DNA of 64,000 bases from Xylanimonas oleitrophica. Lineage in GTDB: Bacteria; Actinomycetota; Actinomycetes; Actinomycetales; Cellulomonadaceae. Positions 10,701 to 20,000 of the stretch are shown piece after piece (position 1 is the first letter of the stretch; each line of letters starts with the position of its first letter). The translations under genes and the position numbers were made by a program. The stretch is taken from positions 124,001-188,000 of the forward strand of contig NZ_QKWH01000003.1 in assembly GCF_003244315.1 (NCBI RefSeq), read 5' to 3'. The notes beneath the pieces were generated by a model. The model did no database searches. It was not told where the DNA came from and was given only the letters and a program-made list of their open reading frames with translations.

Positions 10701-12054
10701 GGCCGGTGCCGGCGCCCGCCTGTCGGGTGTGGGGCAGCCACGACGCCCACGCCCAGTCGTCCTCCCGCCCGGCGTCGCAGAACACGCCCACGGTCAGGTC
10801 CGCGGGGCCGCAGTGCACGGCCGCCTGCACCAGCAGGCTCCGCGCGAGCGCCAGGGCTCCGGGCCGGTCGCCCACGATGCCCACGACGCCGGCGTCGGTC
10901 AGGTCGACCGTGACAGGGGCGGCGAGCATGCGGCTGTCGTCCAGCACCTGCCGGACGGCGTCGTCCAGGCGCGGCGCGCCACGGTCGTCGACAGGGGGTC
11001 GCCACGGGACGTCGCCGGTGCCGGCGTGCAGGGCCAGGAAGTCGTCCGCGTCGGCCCGGCGCTGCCACAGGCGCGTCGTGGGCAGCACGGCCCGGCGCAT
11101 CACGGTGGCCGGGTCGGGGACGATCTCCCACCGCCGGCGCTGCTCGGCGGCGGCCGCCCGTGCGACGTCGGACCGGAACGCGGCGACCTCCTCGGCGAAC
11201 CGCTGCTCCTCCTCCTTCACGCCCTTGCTGCGCCGCCGCGCCTGCTCCACGTACATGCCCACGGCCATGACGGGGCTGAGCGCCGCGAACAACGCGTAGC
11301 GGGCGTCACCCATGATCATGACCATGGCCGCCGCCAGCACGAGGGGCGCCAGCACGGTGACGTAGCTGAAGCGGGAAGCCGGGGGCACCTCCTTGCGGGT
11401 GGGCGGCAGCACGGGACCCGCCTGCGCCGGGCGTCCGGGACGGGGCGGTCGGTTGAACGGGGCGGTGAAGGCGGGCGTGAGGTTGCGCAGGCTCCCCGGA
11501 GCGGGGGCGAGCGTCTCCTCGAGGTGCGGGCGCACCAGCAGCACGGAGCCTCCCGCCAGGACGGTGGTGGGTCCCGTGACGAGCACGCCGTCTGCGTCCA
11601 CGGGCTCCCCGGCCACCACCGTGCCGTTGGTCGACCCGGCGTCGCGGACACGGACGCCGTCTGCCTCCAGCTCGAGCGTGCAGTGGTGCCAGGACCCGCT
11701 GACCGTCGGCAGGACCAGGTCCGCCTGGGGCGAGCGCCCGACCACCATCTGCCGGTGGCGCGGTACCTCCACGACGCGCCCGGCGGAGAGGCCACCGCCC
11801 AGGGTGACGCTCCACCCGCTCACCGTGGAGCGCCGTGGGCGCGGCGTGCGAGCGATCCGGGTGCCTTCCAGCAGCGGCAGCTCGGACAGCGGGGTGCTCA
11901 CCGGGACGGCCGTGTCGTCGACGTGCACGACGTCGTGGCCGGCGGCCGCCGGAGCACCTACCGCCTGCAGGAGGTCGGCGAGGGTGGCAGAGCCCTGCCA
12001 CCGGTCGAGGTCGACGCTCGAGCGCTGCCCGTCCAGCTCGATGAGCACTCGCAT
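7783..12054 (-). CDS. EssC/EccC-like type VII secretion ATPase with FHA domain
   Basis: A 1423-aa FtsK/SpoIIIE-family membrane ATPase, the motor class of ESX/type VII secretion. Order: a ubiquitin-like/FHA N-terminal region (VVGRSPQADLVLP at about 103 and DAGSTNGT near 150), two transmembrane helices (about 228-272, ..VTVLAPLVLAAAMVMIMG..), then three ATPase modules. Walker A motifs are GGTTGSGKSEFL (about 647), a variant GIPGSGTTTAL (about 983) and AGPARSGKSTLLL (about 1248). The module-2 motif has Thr in place of the usual Lys. FHA plus two membrane helices plus three ATPases is the EssC layout of Bacillota rather than the mycobacterial EccC layout. No EccB, EccD, EccE or mycosin gene is in the window. 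The Shine-Dalgarno is GAGGGACAGG before the ATG. Last gene of the minus-strand block 12054-16425. Confidence 0.88.
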   Translation of the reverse strand: MRVLIELDGQRSSVDLDRWQGSATLADLLQAVGAPAAAGHDVVHVDDTAVPVSTPLSELPLLEGTRIARTPRPRRSTVSGWSVTLGGGLSAGRVVEVPRHRQMVVGRSPQADLVLPTVSGSWHHCTLELEADGVRVRDAGSTNGTVVAGEPVDADGVLVTGPTTVLAGGSVLLVRPHLEETLAPAPGSLRNLTPAFTAPFNRPPRPGRPAQAGPVLPPTRKEVPPASRFSYVTVLAPLVLAAAMVMIMGDARYALFAALSPVMAVGMYVEQARRRSKGVKEEEQRFAEEVAAFRSDVARAAAAEQRRRWEIVPDPATVMRRAVLPTTRLWQRRADADDFLALHAGTGDVPWRPPVDDRGAPRLDDAVRQVLDDSRMLAAPVTVDLTDAGVVGIVGDRPGALALARSLLVQAAVHCGPADLTVGVFCDAGREDDWAWASWLPHTRQAGAGTGQRWMSSDRQASTAMLGTLRDKVDELPTPAMLVVLDSEVLTEGRDAPARALLGRGRSAPGAAQGPHERPRRVAGIVLAASEEQLPAACTTVVVVDEDAAATVHHPENLTRVEDIVVAGVDLETAEECATSLARFDDPELVVPGAALPSLVRLPALLGASRPDSRVVRSLWSSATGVSTPIGRTESGVLTLDLVADGPHGLVGGTTGSGKSEFLRSLVAGLAARNDPTRLNFILVDFKGGAAFKACERLPHTIGTISNLDEQLAERALRALEAEMERRQRLFAQAGPEIDTLDAYLATNPVEPMPRLLLVVDEFAMLAKDFPDVLSSLVSVAAVGRTLGVHMILATQRPAGVVNDDILANTNLRVALRVQSRDDSVNVVGVPAAAGINRSQQGRAYVKLGQDEIVPVQTALVTGHADERAAGRVEVRETDRFGVLLTPSADSAPRASDTNDLDLLIDAIRAANAAEGFAPPRRVWPEPLGERVPLDGLAGGAPRSSDEPRVGGVRDGVITVALADEPEMQRQVPAGWDLRQGNLLLMGIPGSGTTTALASIALSVTAQVSPQDLDLLVLDLGSGGLAPLAALPHTVAYVGTGPGAQEEQARFLRHLRTELDRRRADPASARRALVLLDGLAALRDEHQDYEGQQLLDLLYRAYADGPALGLSFAVATNRAKAVPSAMDEVTTQKWLFRLADPYDYASLGVRGTHVPAPVPGRFVDAVSRRQMHVATPGEPLDAAVQRVAAAWPDAPRKGAAIRRLPEQVRVSELGARPVLDGEPWLLPVGVAEDDLSVARLEVYEGEHVLVAGPARSGKSTLLLALAESLRGAGPGAPAVWGVCDRRSPLASAPLDRVAVGADDVPALIAGVRMHRGPLVLLVDDAERFEDADQSIASLLAADRPQLCVVAAGRSADLRAAYGHWTRAVRKSRCGVLLQPDVDYDGELLGVALPRRAPVAMSTGRGYACVGGVARLVQSTSPGR

Positions 12055-12130
12055 GTGCCTGTCCCTCTCGGTGCCCGCTGACGCGGGGAGTTCCTCGTTC
12101 TCGTCCTCGCTCCCGTGGGAGGCGCGGGGA

Positions 12131-13531
12131 TCACTGTGCCACGGGTGCGGGGAACCAGACCGTGCGGACCGTGCCGTCCTGTGCCGCGGGCCGCAGCCCC
12201 AGGTCCTGCGCGGACGCGTGCAGCGGCCGCACCTCGCCGTCGAGGACCGCGCGGCGGGTCAGGTCGAGCGCGGGGCCGGCGACACCGTCACGGGCCGAGA
12301 GCCGCAGCCCTCCGAGCGCGTCGGCCACCTTCCCCGGGTCCGTGCTCTCCGCCGCCGCCACCGCGCGCACGAGAGCGACCACCGCGTCGTGGCTGCGCGA
12401 GTCCGCCGCTCCGGCGACCTCCGCGAAGGGGACGTCCTCGGTGAGGTTGGTCGCGGCCGGCTCCTCGGCGAGCAGCCGCACCGCACCGAGGAACGCCGAC
12501 ATCGCCCGGCCGGCGGCGTCCTGGCGCAGCGCCACGGCGTCGTCCCAGTCGGCGCCCACGGTCACCAGCTCGCTCGACACGGCTCCGCCGCGCTCCTGCA
12601 GCGCACCGGCGAACGCGGGGCTCGTGGCCTCGGGCGTCAGCACGACCCGTGCCGTGACGTCAGCCGCCTGCAGCGCCTGGACCACGACGGCCTGCTGCGT
12701 GGGCGGTCCCGCCACGACCACCGCGTCGAACGTCGCGCCTCCCGCCTCGCCCTGCGTCTGGTCCTCGGGGGCGGCGGGGGCTGCCCCCGTGAGTCGGGCG
12801 ACCTCCTGGCCGAGGCTCGTGACGTCGTCGCCGGGCCGGAAGGCGAGCGACCCCGCCGTCGGCAGGGCAGCCGGGACCGATCCGCCGGCGTCCACCAGCA
12901 GGGGCCGTTCGGCGCCGCCCAGCGCGTCCGCCAGCGCCTCGGCAACCTGCTCCTCGTCCGGCGCGGTGGACCAGACGTCGGCACCGGCCGCCTCGCCGTC
13001 CGCGTACGGCATGACGACGGGGACGCCCGCGGCCGCGGAGGCCTCGAGCGCGCCCTGGACGTGGTCGCCCGAGGTGGCCAGCACGACGCCGGACGCGCCG
13101 CGGTCGACGAGTCGCTGCACGGCGGCGCGGCCGCCCTCCACGGTGCCCTGGTCGTCGAGGGTCAGCAGCGTGACGTCGGTCCCGCCCAGGCCGAACCGGT
13201 GGGCCGCCACGGCGGCTCCCTGCGCGGCCCGGTTCCAGCCGGCGCCCTGGCTCTCGTCGCTGCCGAGCGTCACGACCACACCGATCGTCGTGCCCGCAGG
13301 TGCGCCGGGGGCGGTGAGCGCCACGGGGACGGTCGCCGCGGCCGCGTCCGACGCCGACGAGCCTCCGCGGACCAGCAGCAGCACGCCCGTCACCAGCGCC
13401 GCCAGCACCACGGCTCCTGCTGCCGCGAGCAGCACCAGCCTCCGCGGCCCCGGACGAGGACGCGGCGAGGACTCGGTCACCGCGCTACCCGCCGGACCCG
13501 GCGACGGCGTGGCAGAGGCGGGCTCCGTCAA
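12131..13531 (-). CDS. Membrane-anchored periplasmic-binding-fold protein
   Basis: A 466-aa protein with a short Pro/Ser/Arg-rich cytoplasmic tail, one transmembrane helix (LVLLAAAGAVVLAALVTGVLLLV, about residues 32-54) and an extracytoplasmic domain. The domain resembles type I periplasmic-binding proteins of the branched-chain amino-acid ABC/receptor family: TTIGVVVTLGSDES at its start, then alternating beta/alpha units such as GASGVVLATSGDHVQGAL. It has no lipobox and no ABC permease partner nearby. It overlaps the upstream lipoprotein gene by ATGA and lies 76 bp before the EssC-like gene, so it probably serves that secretion block rather than nutrient uptake. Specific ligand unknown. Confidence 0.7.
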   Translation of the reverse strand: MTEPASATPSPGPAGSAVTESSPRPRPGPRRLVLLAAAGAVVLAALVTGVLLLVRGGSSASDAAAATVPVALTAPGAPAGTTIGVVVTLGSDESQGAGWNRAAQGAAVAAHRFGLGGTDVTLLTLDDQGTVEGGRAAVQRLVDRGASGVVLATSGDHVQGALEASAAAGVPVVMPYADGEAAGADVWSTAPDEEQVAEALADALGGAERPLLVDAGGSVPAALPTAGSLAFRPGDDVTSLGQEVARLTGAAPAAPEDQTQGEAGGATFDAVVVAGPPTQQAVVVQALQAADVTARVVLTPEATSPAFAGALQERGGAVSSELVTVGADWDDAVALRQDAAGRAMSAFLGAVRLLAEEPAATNLTEDVPFAEVAGAADSRSHDAVVALVRAVAAAESTDPGKVADALGGLRLSARDGVAGPALDLTRRAVLDGEVRPLHASAQDLGLRPAAQDGTVRTVWFPAPVAQ

Positions 13532-16425
13532 CGCCCGCCCCCGAGGCGGAAGGAGTAGAACGTCTGGGTGGTGGCCCCGGCCGGCACCTCGAGCTGGAAG
13601 GGCGGCATGGACGCGGCAGCGTCGAGAGATGCCTCGAACTGGGCCTGCCGGAGCATCAGCCCCGCCACGTCCTGGCCACGGATGTTCGCGTACCCGGCGG
13701 CGTTCTGGGACGCCAGGGCGAGCTGCACGTCGGCGCTGCCCGCCTTGGCCGCGCTCGTGGACATCGACCCGAGCAGGCCGGACCCGTTGACCTGCCGGTC
13801 GCCGAGGTCGAGCATGACGCGCGAGAGGTCCGCCACCAGGAGAGCGGTGGCGCCCTGCAGGTCACGGGTGGAGGCCGACGTGCTCTCGGCGATCTGCTCC
13901 AGCGACGCGACGGTCTGCTCGTGCAGGGCCGCGGTGAGCTGCTCGCCGTGCTCCCGCAGCGTCTCGCGCTGGCCCTCGATCGTGCTGCGGGCGTCCTGCG
14001 CGACGTCGTCACGCGTCGAGCGCAGGCCCGCGACCGACCGCTCGAACGCCGCCTGCACCCTGGTGACGTCCGCGTCACCCTGCGCGGAGACGGCCGTGCG
14101 GTAGTCGTCGATCTGCGCCGGGAGCTCGATCGATGCACGGTCCGCGGCGTCGACGGTCGCCTCGAGCCGGTCGACGAGCTGCTTCTGCTGCGACCGCAGC
14201 GCGTCGAGCCGGCGCTGCAGCCCGTCGGCGCTCTCGCGCAGGCCCTCGGCCAGGGCCTGCAGCTCCGTGACCGTGCCCGTGGTGCCGTCGAGGCTGCCGC
14301 CGAGGGCGTCGACCCTCTCGAGCGTCGCGGTCACGGCGGCCCCGGTCTCGTCCGCCAGGGCGCGCAGCTCGTCCCAGGCCTGCGCCTGGGCGGCGAGCCG
14401 TGCGCTCATGGGCTGGTCCGGCGCGGGACGGGTGGGCGTCGCCGAAGGGGCGGCCGACGGGCTCGTCGAAGGCGCCGAGGGGTCGTCGGACGGCGCCTCG
14501 GACGGGGCCGGGGTCGCCTCCGCGCCGGCGGTCCGCTTGCGGAACCACCAGGGGGAGGGGGCGTCCTCGGCCGGCTCGGCCTCCGCGCCGCCCGTCTCGT
14601 CGCCCTGGGGTGCCGAGGGCTCCGGCGCCGGCGGTGCCGGGCAGGTCTCGCCCGTCAGGTAGGAGCCGACCAGGCGGTCCGCCTGCTCCGGCGTCAGCCC
14701 GCGCCCGCCCTCTCGGCGGGCCACCAGCGCGCACACCTCTTCCGCGAGGGCCGCGTTCTGCCCCCGCAGCGTGGTGCCGGGCTCGTCGTCGGCACCGATC
14801 GCCTCGACCTGCTCCGTGGCCTTGCCCCGCAGGGCGTCCGTGTGGGCAGCGAGACCCGTGAGGTCGGTGCGCAGGGCGTCCACCGAGGCGCGCAGCGCCT
14901 GCAGGGCACCGCCGTCCGGGCTGCCCTCGGTCACCTCGCTCGAGAGCGTGGCGAGCTGGCCGACCACGGCGTCCACGCCCTCCGAGACGTCGCCATAGCT
15001 GGCGATCGCCGGGTCCACGATCTCCGGCTGGAGCTCCTCGACGAGCTGCTCGCCGCTGGTCACCAGCGCGATGAGCGCGGTGCTGATCGCGAACGACGAG
15101 CGGTATAGGGCGCACGTCATGGAGGGCTGGACGCACTGCGCCTCGTCGGGCGTCTCGGGCCCGACCATCGCCTCCAGCGCGGCGACGACCTCACGCTGGC
15201 AGCGGGCGTTCGCGCGGGCATAGCCGTCGAGCTGCGCGGAGACGAGCAGCAGGCTCGAGTACACGTCGGACGGGGCCAGCGGGGCCTGCGCCTCGGCGGC
15301 GCACCCCGTGCCCGACAGCTCGATGCGCGGCGCCTCGGCGGACGTGTCGCCAAGCATGTCGTCCACGCTCGTCACGGCCTCGCGCATCTGCTCCAGGACG
15401 GTCGAGCGCGTCTCGGTGGCGGTCGACTCCAGGTCCGAGCGGAGCGCGGCGAGCTGCCGGTCCAGCTCCTGCATCGTGCCGGCCAGCGAGCCGCTGCTCT
15501 GGCTCAGGCGCCGGGCGGCGTTGGCGCCCAGCGTCTGCGAGGTCGTGTCGAGGTTGGCGCGTACCTCGGTGATGGTCTGCCCCGCCCTGGTGAGCACCTC
15601 GTTGACGTCCCCGACCAGCTCGATCGTGCGCTGCTGGAGAGCCAGCTCCGAGGTCGGCCCCGTGGTGAACGCCGAGGCGAGGACCCCGTCGACCGACAGG
15701 TCCGTCGACAGCCCCGGCTGGGCCGCGATGTCGAAGCGCGGGGGGACGAAGTCGTGCGCGTCCACGACGAGCTGGAGCGTGGTGCTCGCCCCCGACCGCG
15801 GGGGCGCGAGCAGCGCTCCCCACTGGACGACCGCGTCACCCTCGGGCGTCGCGCTCACGATCCCGTTCGTGCCGCGCCCCTGGTCCGTCGTCTCGGTCAC
15901 CACGCGGCTGGGGGCGACCCCCTCCAGCACGGTCGACGCGGCGACGCTGAACGGCGCACCCACCAGCGCCGGTGCTGTCCGCGACTGGCCGGCCGCGTCG
16001 TAGACGAGCTCGCGCGGCGCCACGGTCAGGTTCTCGACCGTCAGGGTGATCTCCAGCCGCCCCGTGCGGCCCGCCAGGTCGGCGAGGTCGGTGCCCGACC
16101 CGTCCGCCGTCCGGTAGCGGGTGGTGACCCGGACCGGCAGGGCGTCCACGACGTCCTTCGGCTCGAACGACGTCTGCGAGCTCGACGAGGCGCCCGCGAC
16201 GTCGTCGACGTAGACGGCCGTGCTCGCGAGGCCCGTGACGGAGCCGTCCGTCGACAGCGACGCCTCGACCGACTGCAGCACCCTCGACGGGTTCTGGACG
16301 GTCGGTGGCGCGGTGCACGCCGTGGCCAGGAGCGCGACGACCACGGCGCTCGCGGCGGTGGCTCCGGCGACCCGGCGCGGGCGTCGGGCCCGGTAGCCGG
16401 CTGTGCGGGTGTTGCCGCTGGTCAT
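13528..16425 (-). CDS. Large coiled-coil lipoprotein in the type VII-like block
   Basis: A 965-aa exported lipoprotein. The N-terminus has an Arg-rich n-region, a hydrophobic stretch and the lipobox LLATAC (Cys about residue 37). Residues 40-330 form an unrecognised beta-rich region. They are followed by long heptad-like helices and an acidic Pro/Ser/Ala-rich spacer at about 650-710 (PSAPQGDETGGAEAEPAEDA..PSAAPSATPT). More coiled coil follows to the C-terminus (ERVDALGGSLDGTTG..LQRRLDALRSQQKQLVDRLE). I do not recognise the family. Size, coiled coil and position next to an EssC-like ATPase recall the extracellular stalk EsaA/YueB of Bacillota, but the multi-helix membrane part of EsaA is absent, so this is only an analogy. 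The start is ATG 16425 with GGGGGAG 8 nt upstream. First gene of the three-gene minus-strand operon. Confidence 0.7.
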   Translation of the reverse strand: MTSGNTRTAGYRARRPRRVAGATAASAVVVALLATACTAPPTVQNPSRVLQSVEASLSTDGSVTGLASTAVYVDDVAGASSSSQTSFEPKDVVDALPVRVTTRYRTADGSGTDLADLAGRTGRLEITLTVENLTVAPRELVYDAAGQSRTAPALVGAPFSVAASTVLEGVAPSRVVTETTDQGRGTNGIVSATPEGDAVVQWGALLAPPRSGASTTLQLVVDAHDFVPPRFDIAAQPGLSTDLSVDGVLASAFTTGPTSELALQQRTIELVGDVNEVLTRAGQTITEVRANLDTTSQTLGANAARRLSQSSGSLAGTMQELDRQLAALRSDLESTATETRSTVLEQMREAVTSVDDMLGDTSAEAPRIELSGTGCAAEAQAPLAPSDVYSSLLLVSAQLDGYARANARCQREVVAALEAMVGPETPDEAQCVQPSMTCALYRSSFAISTALIALVTSGEQLVEELQPEIVDPAIASYGDVSEGVDAVVGQLATLSSEVTEGSPDGGALQALRASVDALRTDLTGLAAHTDALRGKATEQVEAIGADDEPGTTLRGQNAALAEEVCALVARREGGRGLTPEQADRLVGSYLTGETCPAPPAPEPSAPQGDETGGAEAEPAEDAPSPWWFRKRTAGAEATPAPSEAPSDDPSAPSTSPSAAPSATPTRPAPDQPMSARLAAQAQAWDELRALADETGAAVTATLERVDALGGSLDGTTGTVTELQALAEGLRESADGLQRRLDALRSQQKQLVDRLEATVDAADRASIELPAQIDDYRTAVSAQGDADVTRVQAAFERSVAGLRSTRDDVAQDARSTIEGQRETLREHGEQLTAALHEQTVASLEQIAESTSASTRDLQGATALLVADLSRVMLDLGDRQVNGSGLLGSMSTSAAKAGSADVQLALASQNAAGYANIRGQDVAGLMLRQAQFEASLDAAASMPPFQLEVPAGATTQTFYSFRLGGGR

Positions 16426-16549
16426 GGTGGTTGCTCCCCCGGGTGGCGTGTCCGGGAGCATGATATGGGCCGGTTCGGGCGGGTCTAGACGAGTTGAGGA
16501 GTCTTGTGGAAGTTCACCCGCTGGCAGGCGGAAAAGAGCCTGCAGCCGC

Positions 16550-16577
16550 TTGACGTGGCCCCCGGCGCGAATAGTGT
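16550..16577 (+). promoter_or_regulatory. Promoter of the WXG100 gene
   Basis: TTGACG (16550-16555) and TAGTGT (16572-16577), 16 nt apart, form a sigma70-like -35/-10 pair about 60 bp before the WXG100 start, within the 212-bp divergent gap. The opposite-strand promoter is not clear. Confidence 0.5.
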
Positions 16578-16637
16578 CAATGCGGTCGTACCTGGTCAGG
16601 TCGGCACAGGGGTGGTTCACGGAGCGGAAGGTCCCAC

Positions 16638-16919
16638 ATGTCGCGCGTTCTCTCGACGGAGCAGGCCAAGACGGCGATCCGGCAGATGCAGTCCGTCATC
16701 AACGGCGGGTTCACCGACCAGATCGGCCAGCTGGACGCCCAGGGGCGCATCCTCTCCGACCCGAACGTGTGGGACGGCCCGCTCGCCGCGCAGTTCCGCG
16801 GCTCCACCTGGCCGGAGACGAAGGCCGCGCTCGACAAGGCCAAGGCCGAGCTGGAGCAGCTGCGGACCCAGCTCGACCGGATCTCGCACGACATCTTCAC
16901 CGCCGGCGGCGGCGCCTGA
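16638..16919 (+). CDS. WXG100-family protein (ESX-type substrate)
   Basis: 93 aa, the standard size for WXG100 proteins. These form helical hairpins secreted by type VII systems. The sequence is predicted to be two helices around a central turn holding NVWDGPLA (the W-x-G element near residue 45), followed by an Asp/Glu/Lys-rich second helix (KAALDKAKAELEQLRTQLDRI). There is no signal peptide. GGAAGG 6-7 nt before the ATG is a good ribosome binding site. It is divergent from the lipoprotein/EssC block and 113 bp upstream of the RHS gene, which suggests secretion together with or ahead of the RHS protein. Only one WXG100 gene is visible, so it may homodimerise or pair with the helical N-terminus of the RHS protein. 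Confidence 0.85.
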   Translation: MSRVLSTEQAKTAIRQMQSVINGGFTDQIGQLDAQGRILSDPNVWDGPLAAQFRGSTWPETKAALDKAKAELEQLRTQLDRISHDIFTAGGGA

Positions 16920-17032
16920 CACCTCCGGCACCCGCGGCCCGCCGGTCGGGCAGGGGCGGTGGGCGCCGCGGGTGGGGGTGCAGCGGGTAGGGGTGCAGGG
17001 GGACATGTCTGAGCGTGCGGGGGATCTGACGC

Positions 17033-20000
17033 GTGAGTGAGCTGCACGGGCGCGAGCCCCTCCGGTTCGACGAGGGGACGGCGGACGCGCTGGTCGCGGC
17101 GCTGCGTGCCACGGCCGACGCCATCGAGGGCCAGGCCGCGGCTCGTGCGTCCTACGTGAGCACGGCCGCCCAGGAGTTCCGCGGGTACTTCGCGCGGCTG
17201 TTCGCCGAGAACGCGGAGACGGCCGCGGCCGACGCCAGGGAGCTGGTGGCCGGGCTGCGCGAGGTGGCCGGCTGGGCCGGCGTGCTCAAGGAGTCGGCGC
17301 GGCGCGAGGACGAGCGACGGCGACGCGCACGGGAGTGGCACGCCCGCGTCCAGGAGCGGCGCGCGAGCTGGGTGCTGAGCACCTGGGACGACGTCTTCGG
17401 CGAGGAACCGCCGCCGGCAGACCCGGTCGAGCCCGCACCCGTGTTCCCCGCGCGCAGCGTCTCGCCGCGACCGCGGCACACGCCCCGGCCGGGTGCCGGC
17501 GGGAGCAGCGGCGGCACGTCCTCGGCCCGTCCGGACGACCTGCGCACCTTCGCCTCCGGGTCCTCGCGCCTGGACCTGGTGCTCGCCGGCAGGCCGCGTG
17601 CCCTGAGCGCGCGCCTGGCCGACTTCGAGGCACGGTGCCAGTGGGGCCGGATCGACGCTGACGGGCTGGTCACGGGCCTCGAGCGCTGGCTGGCCGCGAA
17701 CGACGAGGACGTCGCCTGGGCCACCACCGTGGCGGACGCGTTCGCCGCGGCCGGTGGCGAGGGCGTCGTCTTCTCGGTGTCCGACGCCGCGCTCGCGCTC
17801 GCGCTGCAGGCGGGCGGCGTCTCCGCCTCCCGCCAGGAGCTGGTCGTCGCGCCGCCGCAGGCGTTCGGGGCGCCGCCGACCACCGGTTACGCCCTCGACC
17901 CGGTCAACACCTCGACGGGGAACTTCCTGGAGACGGAGGTGGACCTGGCGTTCGCGGGCGCGTCGACCAGCCTGCGCCTGGAGCGCACGTACAACTCGCT
18001 GGACGAGCGGTCGGGGCTGTTCGGCCCGGGCTGGACGTCGGTGCTCGAGACCGCGCTGGAGATCGGTGACGACGGCGCGGTGCTGACGATGGCGGACGGG
18101 CGCCAGGTCCGGTTCCCGCGCCTGGCCGACGGCTGGGACCGGGGCGTGGGGGAGAACTACTGGCTCGGCGTGGAGGATGCGTTCGCCTTCCCGGTGCTGG
18201 AGCGGGCCGGGACGAGCGGCGAGCTGCTCGTGGTTCGCGACAACGCGGGAGGCTGGTGGGCCTTCTCCCGGGCGGGTACCTGGCTGGGAGCGGGCACGGG
18301 CCCTGGCACCGCCGTGCTGGCGGAGCGGGACGCCGAGGGGAGGGTGACCGCCCTGGTCCACGAGCGCGGCCGGCGCATCGACGTCGAGCACGCGGACGGG
18401 CGCGTCGCCTCGGTGACCGGCTCGGACGGGCGCCGCCTCGAGTACGGGTACGACGACGGCCGGCTGGTGGCCGTGCGCTCGGCGCTGGGGACCCGCTCGT
18501 ACCGGTGGAACGCCGCCGGGCTGATCGAGGCGGTCGTCGGCGCCTCCGGCGTCGTCGAGACGGTCAACACCTACGACGAGCGCCGGCGGGTGGTGGAGCA
18601 GAGCACCCCGCACGGGCGCCGGGTGCGGTTCGGGTACCTGCCGGGGCGGGTCACCCTCGTCTCCGACGAGGACGGGCGTCGCTCGAACGCCTGGCAGTCG
18701 GACGCCAAGGGCCGGGTGGTGGGCGTCCTGGACGCCGAGGACCGCCGTCAGTCGATGAGCTACGACCCGCACGGCAACCTGGTGTCGGTCACCGAGCGCG
18801 ACGGCGCCACCACCGTCCACGCCTACGACGAGGCGGGGCGGCGCGTGCGCACGGTCACCCCGTCGGGCGCCGACATCACGTACGGCTACGACGACCTCGA
18901 CCGGGTGGTGACCGTGGTGACCGAGTCGGGCGCGGTGGTCACCTACGAGTACGTGGGTGTCGAGCGGGACCCCTCGGTGATCGTGGACCCGGAGGGCGGG
19001 CGCACCGAGCTCGTCTGGCAGGACGGGCTGCTGACCCAGGTGGTGGACCCGGCCGACGTCACCGTGTGGCTGGAGTACGACGAGCTCGGCGACCTGGTCT
19101 CCACCACCAACGCGCTGGGCGACGTCGCCCGGATCGAGCGCGACGGGGCGGGCCGGCCGGTGGCCGCGGTCTCGCCGTCAGGGGCACGGACCACCTACAC
19201 GTACGACGACGCGGGGCTGCTGGTCGCCAGGCAGGACCCGGACGGGGCCGTGTGGCGCTTCGAGCACACGGCCGGCGGCAAGGTCAGCGCCGTCGTGGAC
19301 CCGCTGGGGGCGCGCACCGAGCTGGAGTACGGCCCGAGCGGCGACCTGGTCCGCACCGTGGACCCTCTGGGGCGGGCGACCACGCGCATGATCGACGACC
19401 AGGGCAACGTGGCGGGGGTGCGGCTGCCCGACGGCGCCGAGTGGGCGTTCAGCGTGGACGCCCTCTCGCGGCTGCGCGAGGTGACCGACCCGTCCGGGCA
19501 CGTGTGGGGCCGCGAGTACGACCCGACCGGTGCCCTGTCGAGCGTGGTGGACCCGACCGGTGTGCGCCAGGAGGTGGCCCGTGACCGGGCGGGCGGCACC
19601 GCGCAGCTGCGCGACGCGTTCGCCACCACCACGATCACGTTCGACGAGTACGGCCGGCCCACCACCGTCGAGGCGCCTGACGGGTCGAGCGAGCTGACCG
19701 TCTACGACCGCTGCGGGCGGCCCATCGAGCTGGTCGACGGCGAGGGCGGCCTGACGCGCCTGGAGCGCGACGCGGCAGGCCGGGTGGTCGCCGTCGTCTC
19801 GCCGTCGGGGGCGCGCACCACCTACGAGTACGACCTGTGCGGGCGGCCGGTGGCGCGCACCGACGCCGCCGGGGCGCGCACCACGCTCACCTACGACGCC
19901 GACTCGCGCGTGGTGGCCCGCACGCTGCCCACCGGCGAGGTCGAGCGCATCGAGTACGACGCCGTCGGCCGTGTCACCGCCCGTCACGTGCCCGGCGGCG

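Noticed and set aside
8797..12081. 1094-aa plus-strand open frame opposite the EssC-like gene
   Set aside because: Antisense shadow; the minus strand carries FHA and three ATPase modules with conserved motifs, and the plus frame has only His/Arg/Gly-rich sequence.
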